From an uncultured Collinsella sp. (lineage in GTDB: Bacteria > Actinomycetota > Coriobacteriia > Coriobacteriales > Coriobacteriaceae): DNA of 64,000 nucleotides. Below, one piece after another: positions 43,926 to 52,610 of this stretch. A program made the translations under genes and the position numbers. Location: NCBI GenBank assembly GCA_900546775.1, contig UREM01000004.1, positions 8,664 through 72,663 of the forward strand. The letters run 5' to 3'. The notes beneath the pieces are model-generated. The model saw only the letters and a program-made list of their open reading frames with translations, was not told where the DNA came from and did no database searches. The stretch's first letter is position 1, and each line of letters begins with the position of its first letter.

Positions 43926-44825
43926 TCACTCCGGATCGAACGACATGTCGCCCGAACCGACCTTAAAACGATACGTGGCAGACTTATCACCGTTGTCGAA
44001 TTCAAGATTCAATATGGTCTCGCCATCGTAGCCAAGCGGAAGGAAATCGCTCTCGAAGTCACCGCTGCCCACGGTGAGGCTCGCCTTAAAGCCCGTAGAG
44101 TTCGGAACCGTTATCTCCACATCGCCCGAGTCCACGCTTACGTCCATCGACTTCGCGGGGGCCTGGTAGAGCTCGAACGCCACATCGCCCGAACCGACCT
44201 CGGCATCCAAGGTGTCGGTTACGGTGCCCGCAAACTCAACGTCTCCCGAGTCCAACGTCAATTCGAAGTCGTGACATGCAATGTCCGCGACCGTCAGTTC
44301 TCCCGACCCCACCCTCGCCGTAATGCCGACCAGGTTATCCGCAACATCCCGCGGCAGCTCGATGGTGACCGAACGATCGATAGCGCGCTCGTCATCGCAG
44401 TCGAACTGGCTAATCGTGAGTGTAGAACCCTTGACCTCGGCCAGATTCTGAGTGGCAGCATCGTAGGTAGCTACCCCCTTTGCAACACGACCGCTCTCGA
44501 TGACACGCACCTGCCCGCCGGAAACGCACTTGATCTCAACCTCACCCGATGTCACATCCAGGTCAAGGGACTGGAATGAGTCGGCATCAAACGTTTCGCT
44601 CGAAAGCTGCCGAGACTGAGCGGAATAGTTACCGCCATCCAAAGAATCGTCCCCGTCAACCACATCGTCCATACCGGACAAACCGGATGCAATATCGCCG
44701 AGATCCCACGGGCCATCAAAATGAATCAAAGTCCGCGAAATACCAAAGACAAGTCCGATGATGAGCACGAACGCTCCGATGCCAACGCCCAAGCGTACCT
44801 TGGATTCATGCGAAAGCTTCATCAT
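43926..44825 (-). CDS. DUF4097 beta-strand repeat protein, membrane anchored
   Basis: A 299-aa protein with a short N-terminal cytoplasmic stretch, one hydrophobic helix at about residues 12-30, an acidic Asp/Gly linker (about 45-70) and an exported repetitive domain. The domain repeats VxSGDV/VGSGEL/VGSGDF-type turns six or more times (for example near residues 170-290), the parallel beta-helix pattern of DUF4097. Such proteins accompany envelope-stress regulators in Gram-positive bacteria. Its start overlaps the end of the regulator gene by the ATGA pattern, so the two are coupled. The function is unknown; a cell-envelope sensor or adhesin-like role is plausible. Confidence 0.85.
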   Translation of the reverse strand: MMKLSHESKVRLGVGIGAFVLIIGLVFGISRTLIHFDGPWDLGDIASGLSGMDDVVDGDDSLDGGNYSAQSRQLSSETFDADSFQSLDLDVTSGEVEIKCVSGGQVRVIESGRVAKGVATYDAATQNLAEVKGSTLTISQFDCDDERAIDRSVTIELPRDVADNLVGITARVGSGELTVADIACHDFELTLDSGDVEFAGTVTDTLDAEVGSGDVAFELYQAPAKSMDVSVDSGDVEITVPNSTGFKASLTVGSGDFESDFLPLGYDGETILNLEFDNGDKSATYRFKVGSGDMSFDPE

Positions 44826-45544
44826 TCATCACCCTCTTTGGCGATCGGGTCAGCGGTAGTCGCGGTAGCCACGCCAGCATCAACCGCAGCGGAAGCATCC
44901 TGCACCTGAGTCCTAGCCGTCACCGGTGCCGAACCAACCTGAATATCCCCGCGCGCCCAATCACCATCGAGTGCACGCGCCACCCAGTGATAGATGGGAA
45001 TCGTAAAGAAGATCAGCGCGGCAAAGGGGCCGGCACCAAACGGGAACATCAGCAAAAAGAACAGCAGCCAACACACAGCCCAATACGGGAACGACTGGAA
45101 CGGGCCCTTCACCGGAGTCGAGCCAACCGCACCGCCACTCGTCGCCTGCGCCGTAGCGGCATTGGCGGCCTGTGCACTCCAGCTTGCCGCTTGCGCCGCC
45201 TTGGCCGCAGCATCACTCGCCTGCGTTGCCGCCTCGGTAGCGCGTGCCGCCGCCTCGTGGGTACGGGCACGCTCCGCCGCCTCGGCCTCGCGCTGACGGG
45301 CGCGGTCCTCGTTCTCAAACTCGATATCGTCCTCAATCTCATCGCTCGGATTGAGCAGCTCATCCAGACTCACACCATAGAGCTTGGCGAGCGAAATCAG
45401 GTTCTCGGTATCGGGCGAGCTCTCCGCGCGCTCCCATTTACTGACCGCTTGGCGTGACAGTCCCAGCTTTCGCGCCAATCCTTCTTGGCTAAAGCCCTTG
45501 CTGCGGCGAAGGTCGGCGAGCCGCTGAGCAGTTTCTACATTCAT
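44822..45544 (-). CDS. XRE-family HTH regulator with C-terminal membrane segment
   Basis: A 240-aa regulator. Residues 1-65 are a classical XRE helix-turn-helix (LRRSKGFSQEGLARKLGLSR, then QAVSKWERAESSPDTENLI). An acidic patch (DEIEDDIEFENED) and a long Ala-rich coiled-coil-like stretch (about 85-135) lead to two hydrophobic helices near 145-190 that look membrane inserted. It may therefore be a membrane-tethered transcription factor. ATG 45544 follows TAGGAGGAACC. It probably controls its own operon with the DUF4097 gene and responds to envelope state; that is inference from pairing. Confidence 0.85.
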   Translation of the reverse strand: MNVETAQRLADLRRSKGFSQEGLARKLGLSRQAVSKWERAESSPDTENLISLAKLYGVSLDELLNPSDEIEDDIEFENEDRARQREAEAAERARTHEAAARATEAATQASDAAAKAAQAASWSAQAANAATAQATSGGAVGSTPVKGPFQSFPYWAVCWLLFFLLMFPFGAGPFAALIFFTIPIYHWVARALDGDWARGDIQVGSAPVTARTQVQDASAAVDAGVATATTADPIAKEGDE

Positions 45545-45811
45545 GGTTCCTCCTATGCGATGCCAGCCGTGCCGCCGGACCGTTTTTGTTCTTAAGGCGC
45601 CTTGCACAGTTAAAAATCTATCCGCCACCGCCAAAATCATGCTACCTATTCTAGTGAGATTTTTGACAACCGGCGGTTGCGGGCACATATGAGCTGCGGA
45701 AATGTGTCCAAACAAAGCAATGACCCACAGCTCGGTTGTCCCCGTTGCGGCGTTAACGGTAGTATGGTCGTACTGTTTATTCCGCACCGCCATCGGAGGG
45801 AGTTCCGCGCC
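45545..45811. other. divergent promoter region between the XRE regulator and a methyltransferase gene
   Basis: A TTGACA box at 45663-45668 on the plus strand with a weak TATGAG at about 45688 could serve the methyltransferase. For the minus strand a TTGTCA overlaps it. No gene is supported in this gap. Confidence 0.35.
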
Positions 45812-46684
45812 GTGAACCGCGATTTCGCATCATCGCTCATCCAGCTCAACAACACGTTCTATCGCGAACACTCCGCCTCCTTTTCCGATACGCGGCAGGC
45901 CCCGTGGCCCGGCTGGGTGCGCACCATGGACATCGCGCTCGGGCAGCTCGAAGTCGCCACGATCGAGCATCCCGTCCGCGTCTTCGATCTTGCCTGCGGC
46001 AATATGCGATTCGAGAACTTTGCCGCCGGCGGCGCACTTGCCGCCAAGGGCGTCGATGGCGCAAACCCCTCGGCAGACGCCAGCTGCCCGTTTGAGTTCT
46101 ATGGTGTTGACTCGTGTCAGGATTTGGCTATCGATGCGCACGGTCACGCCCTGCGCATTCCCAACCTGCACTTCCAGGAACTCGACGTGCTCGATGCCCT
46201 TATGAAGCTCAACCCCGCCGAGACACCCGACGTGCTTTTCGACGCCCCGCTCGCCGACATCTCGGTCTGCTTTGGATTTATGCACCACGTGCCGTCGTGC
46301 GAGTACCGCGTACGCGTGCTCGACGCTCTGGTGCGCCAGACGCGCCCAGGCGGCATCATCGCCATCAGCTTTTGGAAGTTTATGAACGACGAGCGCATGG
46401 CGCGCAAAGCCGTTCGCGCCGAGGCCCGCGCCGAGCTCACCCCGCCGTTTGAGGGTTACGATTCCGCGCAGTTTGAAGCCGGTGACCACCTCATTGGCTG
46501 GCAAAACGACCGCCACGCCTACCGCTATTGCCATCACTTTGACGATCAGCAGATCACCGACCTGGTGCGCGGTGTCCGCACGTTCTACAAGAGCGGCGAG
46601 GTCCCCGTGCGCGAGCTTGAGCGTTTCCATGCCGACGGTCGCAGCGGCGAGCTCAACCGCTATGTGATTCTCAAGCGCCTGTAG
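45812..46684 (+). CDS. class I SAM-dependent methyltransferase, Trm9-like
   Basis: A 290-aa cytoplasmic methyltransferase. Motif I is VFDLACGNMRFENFA near residue 57, the acidic residue follows in FYGVDSCQDLAI near 95, the motif IV/V region is ICSV-like DISVCFGFMHHVPSCEYRVR near 150, and the post-V block is RQTRPGGIIAISFWKF. The spacing and the MHH plus RPGG elements resemble Trm9/ALKBH8-type tRNA methyltransferases; this is a hint, not proof. A GTG at 45812 follows GGAGGG and gives the family N terminus; longer frames from 45677 lack SD support. It stands 120 bases before trmB. Confidence 0.75.
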   Translation: MNRDFASSLIQLNNTFYREHSASFSDTRQAPWPGWVRTMDIALGQLEVATIEHPVRVFDLACGNMRFENFAAGGALAAKGVDGANPSADASCPFEFYGVDSCQDLAIDAHGHALRIPNLHFQELDVLDALMKLNPAETPDVLFDAPLADISVCFGFMHHVPSCEYRVRVLDALVRQTRPGGIIAISFWKFMNDERMARKAVRAEARAELTPPFEGYDSAQFEAGDHLIGWQNDRHAYRYCHHFDDQQITDLVRGVRTFYKSGEVPVRELERFHADGRSGELNRYVILKRL

Positions 46685-46803
46685 GTATCGGCGACTCGCC
46701 GCCGAGCCGCACCGCATCTTTCGGGCAAACCATGCCCACCCTTTTTCAACCCATTGACGGAACGCGCCTGCAATGTGTTCCATACGTATGACCAAGGAGC
46801 CTC

Positions 46804-47643
46804 ATGGGAGCCGTCCACGTTCGCACACCTAAGAACTTTGTGCTCGAGGAGCGCCTGGAGCGCTACGCCAATGCGATTGAGACGAACCCCGAGTCTTATG
46901 CCGGGAATTGGCGCGAAGCCTGCGCGCCAGCCGGCGGCGCACCCTTCACCCGCCTTCATCTGGATCTGGGCTGCGGCAAAGGCACCTATCTGGTTGAGCA
47001 AGCTCGCCGCGAGCCAAACACGCTCTTTATCGGCATGGACCAGGAGCCCATCTGCATCGCCTATGCCGCACAGAAAATCTGCGAGCAGGGGCTGTCCAAC
47101 GCACTCGTCCTGCCCCGAGGTGCCGCATCGCTGCCGCAGCTATTTGCCGCAGGCGAGCTCGATGCCATCACCATCAACTTTCCCACGCCGCAGCCCAAGG
47201 CCAAGTACGCCAAAAAGCGACTCGTCCATGTCGACCACCTAATGCTGTACCGTCCGCTCTTTTCAGCCGGTGCCACCGTCACACTGCGAACCGACAGTAA
47301 GCCATTGCGCGACTACGCCTTGGGGCAGTTTGCCGCGGCCGGCTACGATACACTTTGGGTAAGTGACGACGTTCGCCGCGACCATCCCGAGCATCCCGAG
47401 ACCGAATACGAGCAGCGCACCCGCGATATGGGTGCCGTCGTCTATGGCATTTGCGCCACACCCGGCGCGCAGCCCACCGACGAACAGCTCACAGCGGGTC
47501 GCATGCAGGAGCAAAGTCTTGCCTGCTACCTGCCCGATAACCTCGATGAGCTCACCTACGTGCCCCTCGGCATGGAAGAGGCCGTCGAGAACTTTAAAAA
47601 CCGCGCCCGCAAGGGCAAGAAGCGCTTACCGCAGGAGTCCTAG
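46804..47643 (+). CDS. trmB: tRNA (guanine-N7-)-methyltransferase
   Basis: Methylates N7 of G46 in the variable loop of tRNA, using SAM. A 279-aa protein with motif I LDLGCGKGTYLVEQA near residue 58, the FIGMDQEP acidic loop near 79, and the diagnostic TrmB segment around residues 125-150: INFPTPQPKAKYAKKRLV, where the usual Asp-Pro-Trp is Thr-Pro-Gln. The C terminus (about residues 200-279) has the EYEQR motif at residues 201-205 and an extra tail ending in KGKKRLPQES. ATG 46804 follows AAGGAGCCTC. It stands alone with a long inverted repeat element downstream. Confidence 0.9.
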   Translation: MGAVHVRTPKNFVLEERLERYANAIETNPESYAGNWREACAPAGGAPFTRLHLDLGCGKGTYLVEQARREPNTLFIGMDQEPICIAYAAQKICEQGLSNALVLPRGAASLPQLFAAGELDAITINFPTPQPKAKYAKKRLVHVDHLMLYRPLFSAGATVTLRTDSKPLRDYALGQFAAAGYDTLWVSDDVRRDHPEHPETEYEQRTRDMGAVVYGICATPGAQPTDEQLTAGRMQEQSLACYLPDNLDELTYVPLGMEEAVENFKNRARKGKKRLPQES

Positions 47644-47708
47644 GGGCTTCTGATGGTCGCGGCATCGGCAGACAAGCGCAAATAAGCGCCAGCGAACGAT
47701 CCTCAGAC

Positions 47709-47831
47709 CTAAGTGAGTAGACTTTTTAGCAATAGCCAAGCACAACCCGCATAGCGAAAACTAAAACCGCAGGTAGAGCCCTTGCGTAAAAACCATGTGC
47801 TCGCGATATCGCAAAAAGTCTACTCACTTAG
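47709..47831. repeat. 123-bp inverted-repeat element
   Basis: A perfect 19-bp inverted repeat CTAAGTGAGTAGACTTTTT (47709-47727) and its complement at 47813-47831, separated by 85 bases. The enclosed part is CA-rich with a short GCGATATCGC palindrome near its right end. It sits between trmB and the Ski2-like helicase, in a 308-base gap with no other supported feature. Confidence 0.85.
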
Positions 47832-47951
47832 CTGGCGACTGCACCAAACGGCTGGCAGAACGCCCATTTCCTGCATTTTCTTGCCTGCGAACGCATCGAT
47901 GCGACGCTACGCCATAATGGATGGCGGACAAACGCGAGAGAAAGTTACCAC

Positions 47952-50633
47952 ATGACGCAAAGCACGACAGATACCGCCGCCAGCACCGTCTCCGGCGCCG
48001 GCGCTGCCAGCTCATTCTCGGGCGGCACGGGAACCGAGGCAGAGTTCGGCTCGCTCGGCGCGCTCTCCCCCACCTGGTGGGAGCCCGAGGACGGCAGCGA
48101 TCCCGAACCGTGGCTCACGCCCGATCAAGCCTTCGAGCGCTTCTTTGAATGGACGAGCGATCGCGGCATTGAGCTGTGGGATCACCAAGAAGAAGCCCTC
48201 ATGGACCTGGCCGCCGGCGATCACGTCATTTTAGGCACACCGACCGGATCGGGTAAATCGCTCGTCGCGCTGGGCATGCTCTTTATGGGCATGGCTCAGG
48301 GCAAGCGCTGCTATTACACGGCCCCCATCAAGGCCCTGGTCAGCGAGAAGTTTTTCGACCTTGTACAGGTGCTCGGCCGTGATAACGTTGGCATGATCAC
48401 CGGCGACACGCATATCAACACCAAGGCGCCCGTCATCTGCTGCACGGCAGAGATCCTTGCCAACGACGCACTGCGCGAGGGCGAAGATGCCGATGTTGGC
48501 TGCGTCGCCATGGACGAGTTCCACTACTTTGCCGACCCCGACCGCGGCTGGGCCTGGCAGGTACCGCTGCTCACCCTGCCTCACACGCAGTTTATGCTCA
48601 TGAGCGCCACGCTCGGCGATGTCACTGCCATCGCCGCCTCACTCGAGGAGCACACCGGCGCTACCTGCGACTTGGTCGTCGATGCCCCGCGTCCTGTTCC
48701 GCTGAGCTACGACTATGTGACGACCTCCCTCGAGGGCACGGTCGAGCTCGCCATGCGCCGAGGCGAGGCCCCGCTCTATATCGTGCACTTTAGCCAGGAT
48801 GCTGCCCTTGCGACGGCACAGTCGCTCGCCAATTTTGGCATCGCCAGCAAGGAGCAGCGCGAGGCCATCAAAGAAGCGGCAAAGGGAACGAGCTTTTCCA
48901 CGGCCTTTGGTAAGATTCTCAAACGCCTGCTTGGATGCGGCGTCGGCGTGCACCATGCTGGCATGTTGCCGCGCTATCGCCTGCTGGTCGAGCGCTTGGC
49001 GCAGCAGGGTCTGTTGCCCGTCATCTGCGGCACCGATACGCTCGGCGTCGGCATCAACGTACCCATCCACACCGTGGTGCTCACCGCGCTCACCAAGTTC
49101 GATGGCTACAAGATGCGTCGCCTACGCGCCCGCGAGTTCCACCAGATTGCCGGCCGCGCCGGCCGCTCGGGCTTCGATACCGAGGGCATGGTGATTGCCG
49201 AAGCACCCGAGCACGAGATCGAGAATGCCAAGCTTATGGCCAAGGCGGGCGACGACCCCAAAAAGCTCCGTAAGATTAAAAAGAAAAAGGCTCCCGAGGG
49301 CTTTGTCTCCTGGAACAAGCAAACCTTTGAACGCCTGATCGAGACGCAGCCCGAGACGCTCAAGCCGCGCCTGCGCATCACGCACTCTATGGTAATTAGC
49401 GTGGTCGAGCAGGGCGGTAACGCCCGCGCCCGCGTGCACGACCTTATCGAGACAAGCCTGCAAACGCCCGAGGAAAAGGCGAAGCTCGAGGTTCGTGCCG
49501 ACGAGATCTTCGCCACGCTCATCGATTCCGGCGTCGTCGTGCGCACCGAGGTGCCGCCCGCGCCCGACGCCCCGACCGACGCCGCATCAGACATCGACTA
49601 TGCGCTGACGGTCGATCTGCCCGAGGACTTCGCGCTCGACCAGCCGCTCTCGCCGTTTTTGCTTGCCGCGCTGGAGCTGCTCGACCCCGAGAGCGAGACC
49701 TACACCATGGACCTCATCAGCATGGTCGAGGCCACACTCGAGGACCCCAAACAGGTGCTCCGCGCACAAGAGCGTGCCGCGCGCGATCGCGCCATGGCCG
49801 AAATGAAGGCCGACGGTGTCGATTACGAAGAGCGTCTGGAGCGCATTCAAGACGTCACGTACGAAAAGCCGCTCGAGGATTTACTCGACGCCGCTTTTGA
49901 CAAGTACTGCCAGGAAGTACCCTGGGCAAACGACTACCAGCTCTCTCCCAAGAGCGTCCTGCGCGATATGCTGGAAAGCGCGAGCGATTTTAAGGGCTAC
50001 ATTCAAAAGCTCGGCATCGCCCGCTCCGAGGGCATTTTGCTGCGCTACCTGGCAGAGGCTTACCGTTCGCTCGACCGCACCGTACCCATCGAGAAGCGCG
50101 ACGAGCGCCTGCGCGACATTATCTCGTGGCTGGGCTTTGTGGTGCGCTCGGTCGACTCGAGCTTGGTAGACGAGTGGGAAAACGCTGGCAACCCGGCAGC
50201 CCTCGACGCCACGCCGCCGCAGGGCATCGACGAGGTCGTGGCGGACCGCCGCGGCTGCACGCTGTTGGTGCGCAACGCGCTCTTCCGCCGCGTGACCCTT
50301 GCCGCCCGCGAGCACGTTCGCGACCTGGGCGAGCTCGACGACGACTGGGGCATGAGCGAGATCCGCTGGCAAAAAGCACTCGACGCTTACCACGAGCAGC
50401 ACGAGGAGATTCTCACCGACGGCGACGCGCGCTCCTCTGCTATGTTCTCGATCGACGAGTCCGACGAGAAGGCGCTCCACGTGTGGCACGTGCACCAGAT
50501 TTTTGCCGACGAGGACGGCGACCACGACTTTGGCATCATGGGCGATGTCGATCTGGACGCCACGCAAGACGGTGGCGAGGTCATCTTCAAGAACTACCGC
50601 GTCGGTTTTATCGAGGATTTGCTCGAGGATTAG
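47952..50633 (+). CDS. Ski2-like DEAD/DEAH helicase with DUF3516 C-terminal domain
   Basis: An 893-aa superfamily 2 RNA or DNA helicase. It opens with a Ser/Gly-rich low-complexity stretch (1-40). Walker A GTPTGSGKSLVAL is near residue 96, motif II MDEFHYF near 187, SATLGD near 219, GIHHAGM-type CGVGVHHAGMLPRYRL near 331, and QIAGRAGRSGFDT near 397. Residues about 470-893 form the DUF3516 region. Actinobacterial members of this family are related to SkiA/Mtr4 and Ski2 helicases that work with RNA degradation. A DEF-H box in place of DEAD/DEVH is typical. It starts at ATG after GAGAGAAAG. A strong bidirectional terminator follows. Confidence 0.9.
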   Translation: MTQSTTDTAASTVSGAGAASSFSGGTGTEAEFGSLGALSPTWWEPEDGSDPEPWLTPDQAFERFFEWTSDRGIELWDHQEEALMDLAAGDHVILGTPTGSGKSLVALGMLFMGMAQGKRCYYTAPIKALVSEKFFDLVQVLGRDNVGMITGDTHINTKAPVICCTAEILANDALREGEDADVGCVAMDEFHYFADPDRGWAWQVPLLTLPHTQFMLMSATLGDVTAIAASLEEHTGATCDLVVDAPRPVPLSYDYVTTSLEGTVELAMRRGEAPLYIVHFSQDAALATAQSLANFGIASKEQREAIKEAAKGTSFSTAFGKILKRLLGCGVGVHHAGMLPRYRLLVERLAQQGLLPVICGTDTLGVGINVPIHTVVLTALTKFDGYKMRRLRAREFHQIAGRAGRSGFDTEGMVIAEAPEHEIENAKLMAKAGDDPKKLRKIKKKKAPEGFVSWNKQTFERLIETQPETLKPRLRITHSMVISVVEQGGNARARVHDLIETSLQTPEEKAKLEVRADEIFATLIDSGVVVRTEVPPAPDAPTDAASDIDYALTVDLPEDFALDQPLSPFLLAALELLDPESETYTMDLISMVEATLEDPKQVLRAQERAARDRAMAEMKADGVDYEERLERIQDVTYEKPLEDLLDAAFDKYCQEVPWANDYQLSPKSVLRDMLESASDFKGYIQKLGIARSEGILLRYLAEAYRSLDRTVPIEKRDERLRDIISWLGFVVRSVDSSLVDEWENAGNPAALDATPPQGIDEVVADRRGCTLLVRNALFRRVTLAAREHVRDLGELDDDWGMSEIRWQKALDAYHEQHEEILTDGDARSSAMFSIDESDEKALHVWHVHQIFADEDGDHDFGIMGDVDLDATQDGGEVIFKNYRVGFIEDLLED

Positions 50634-50656
50634 CCAAGCATATTGGGACGAAACGA

Positions 50657-50696
50657 AGCGGGGCTGTTGGCAACATCGCCAGCAGCCCCGCTTTTT
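50657..50696 (+). terminator. intrinsic terminator between convergent genes
   Basis: A stem AGCGGGGCTG/CAGCCCCGCT with a 16-base loop and TTTTT, at the end of the helicase gene and close to the stop of the convergent DUF2130 gene. Confidence 0.9.
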
Positions 50697-50712
50697 CACT
50701 ATCCGCTATGCC

Positions 50713-52470
50713 TTACTCGGCATCCTCGACCTCATACGAATCCGCCTCGGCTGGCTCCTCGTTTGTCTCTGGCGCAGCCTCGCGCGCCTCGTCAAACGCT
50801 GCCTTCATGGTCTTGTTGCCCCATGTGAGCTTGCGAATGGTAAGCTCATCGGCCTTGTTGTGGGCCAAGCGTAGGTTCTCGGTGCTGCGGCGCAAGTCGT
50901 CCTTGGTCTTCTCGAGCTGCTTAATGGCGGCATCGATCTCCTTGATTGCCGACTCGAATTGCTTGCTCGCCAGGTTGTAGTTGCGCGAGAAGCCATCCTT
51001 GAACTTCTCCATCTTGGCTTCGAAGTTCGTGACATCGATATTCTGCTGTTTGTACTCCGCCAGTTCCTGCTTATAGCGAAGCGAACCCATAGCGGCGTTG
51101 CGAAGGAGCGTAATCATGGGGATGAAGAACTGCGGGCGGATCACGTACATCTTCTCATAGCGGTAACTCACGTCGACGATGCCCGCGTTATAGAGCTCGC
51201 TCTCGGGCTCCAGCAGGGTGCAGAGCACCGCATACTCGCAGCCTTTCTGGCGACGATCGTGATCGAGCTTCTTAAAGAAGTCCTCGTTTTTATGCTTGGT
51301 CGCGGTCTCGTCGTTCTCGTTTTTCATCTCGAACATAATCGAAATGACCTCATTGCCGCTTGCGTCGCACTCGCGGAAGATAAAGTCGCCCTTGGTGCCC
51401 TCGGACGCATCGTTATCCTTCTCGAAGTACGCGTTGGGAAACGCCGTCATGCGCAGACGGTTAAACTCGGTCTCGCAGTGCTGCTCGAGCGACTCGCCCA
51501 CCATCTTGGTAGACAGGCGGACCTTCATGTCCTTAAGACGCTCGATTTCTTCATCCTTGTAGCGAATCAACTCGTCGCTCACGCGCTTGGCCTGCGCAAG
51601 CGCAAGCTCGTGGGCTGCCTTGGCCTGTTCCTCACGCGAATCGCGCACCGCCAGCTCACTCGTGAGCTTTGCGCGGGCCTCATCACGCTCACGCTCCGCC
51701 GCGGCGACCGCCTCTGACAGGTTCATTTTGGCCGTCAGCTCCTGTTCGCGCAGCTGCGCACGCAGACCCTCGGCCTCTTGCTCGGACTGAGCCTTTGCAG
51801 CGGAAAACTTCTCTTGTACCTTCGCACGGTAGTCAGCAAGCGCGCGCTCGGCCTCGCTGCGAGTGGCATCGAGCTCGCGCTGCGACTCAGCCGCCGCGGC
51901 GGCAAGCGCCATCTCCTGGGCCTTGTCCGCCGCGGCAAGCCTGGCCTGCAGCTCGGCAATCTGGGCATCTCGTGCAGCTAAATCATTTTGAGCGGCGTTG
52001 CGCATCGCCGATTCGGCAAGCTTGGCTTCGTCATCTTTGCGTCCCAGCTGCGCACGCAAATTGTCGATCTCGCGCTGAAGCTCGGCATTCTCCTTTTGAG
52101 CGTCGGCACGGGCCTCAACCGCCGCGCGCTGGCTTGCGCTCTCGCGCTCTGCGGCAGCGCCCTCGAGCTTGGCGCGCAGCTCGGAAAGCTCGGCATCGCG
52201 CTTGGCAACCTCTTGTGCCAGCTGTTGAGCTGCAGCGTTCTTCTGCTCGACAAGTTGAGCGTTGCGCTGAGACTCTGCCTTTTGCAAGGCAGCCGTCGAG
52301 CGCGAGCGCTCAAGCTCCAGTGCCTGCTCGCCCTCGCGCTGGACTGCCTTCACGCGCTCATCCAGGTCGCGCGAAAACTCGGCATTGCGCACTTGTTTGA
52401 CGATCTCCGCATAGCCGGACGCATCGACCTTAAAAACTTCGCCGCAATGCGGGCACTTGATCTCGTTCAT
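50713..52470 (-). CDS. DUF2130 protein: zinc-finger start, long coiled coil, nuclease-like domain
   Basis: A 585-aa protein with three parts. An N-terminal zinc-ribbon-like CPHCG near residues 6-10; a coiled coil rich in Ala, Glu and Arg from about residue 35 to 310; then the DUF2130 domain at about 315-480. This contains KGDFIFRECD, VISIMFEMKNEND and VLCTLLEPESELYNAGIVDV, where the Asp and the Glu-x-Lys resemble a PD-(D/E)XK nuclease core. A second coiled coil and an acidic tail close the protein. DUF2130 proteins are predicted nucleases of unknown role, sometimes with DNA-repair genes. ATG 52470 follows AGGAGCTGCC. Confidence 0.87.
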   Translation of the reverse strand: MNEIKCPHCGEVFKVDASGYAEIVKQVRNAEFSRDLDERVKAVQREGEQALELERSRSTAALQKAESQRNAQLVEQKNAAAQQLAQEVAKRDAELSELRAKLEGAAAERESASQRAAVEARADAQKENAELQREIDNLRAQLGRKDDEAKLAESAMRNAAQNDLAARDAQIAELQARLAAADKAQEMALAAAAAESQRELDATRSEAERALADYRAKVQEKFSAAKAQSEQEAEGLRAQLREQELTAKMNLSEAVAAAERERDEARAKLTSELAVRDSREEQAKAAHELALAQAKRVSDELIRYKDEEIERLKDMKVRLSTKMVGESLEQHCETEFNRLRMTAFPNAYFEKDNDASEGTKGDFIFRECDASGNEVISIMFEMKNENDETATKHKNEDFFKKLDHDRRQKGCEYAVLCTLLEPESELYNAGIVDVSYRYEKMYVIRPQFFIPMITLLRNAAMGSLRYKQELAEYKQQNIDVTNFEAKMEKFKDGFSRNYNLASKQFESAIKEIDAAIKQLEKTKDDLRRSTENLRLAHNKADELTIRKLTWGNKTMKAAFDEAREAAPETNEEPAEADSYEVEDAE

Positions 52471-52528
52471 GGCAGCTCCTCGATGGACGCAAATTTCAAC
52501 CGCCTACACTCTACCGCGCCGCACGGAC

Positions 52529-52600
52529 AAAAAAAGACGCCGCCGCCATAATGGCAACGGCGCCAGAACCACCACAAAGGCGACTGTCCCCTTTGTGGTG
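52529..52600 (-). terminator. terminator and second hairpin after the ChbG-like gene
   Basis: On the minus strand an 11-bp hairpin CACCACAAAGG/CCTTTGTGGTG (52570-52600) is followed by GCCGTTGCC/GGCGGCGGC (52539-52561) and TTTTTTT (52529-52535). The second is a typical intrinsic terminator; the first has no T-run. Confidence 0.85.
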
Positions 52601-52610
52601 ACTTGGGTCC

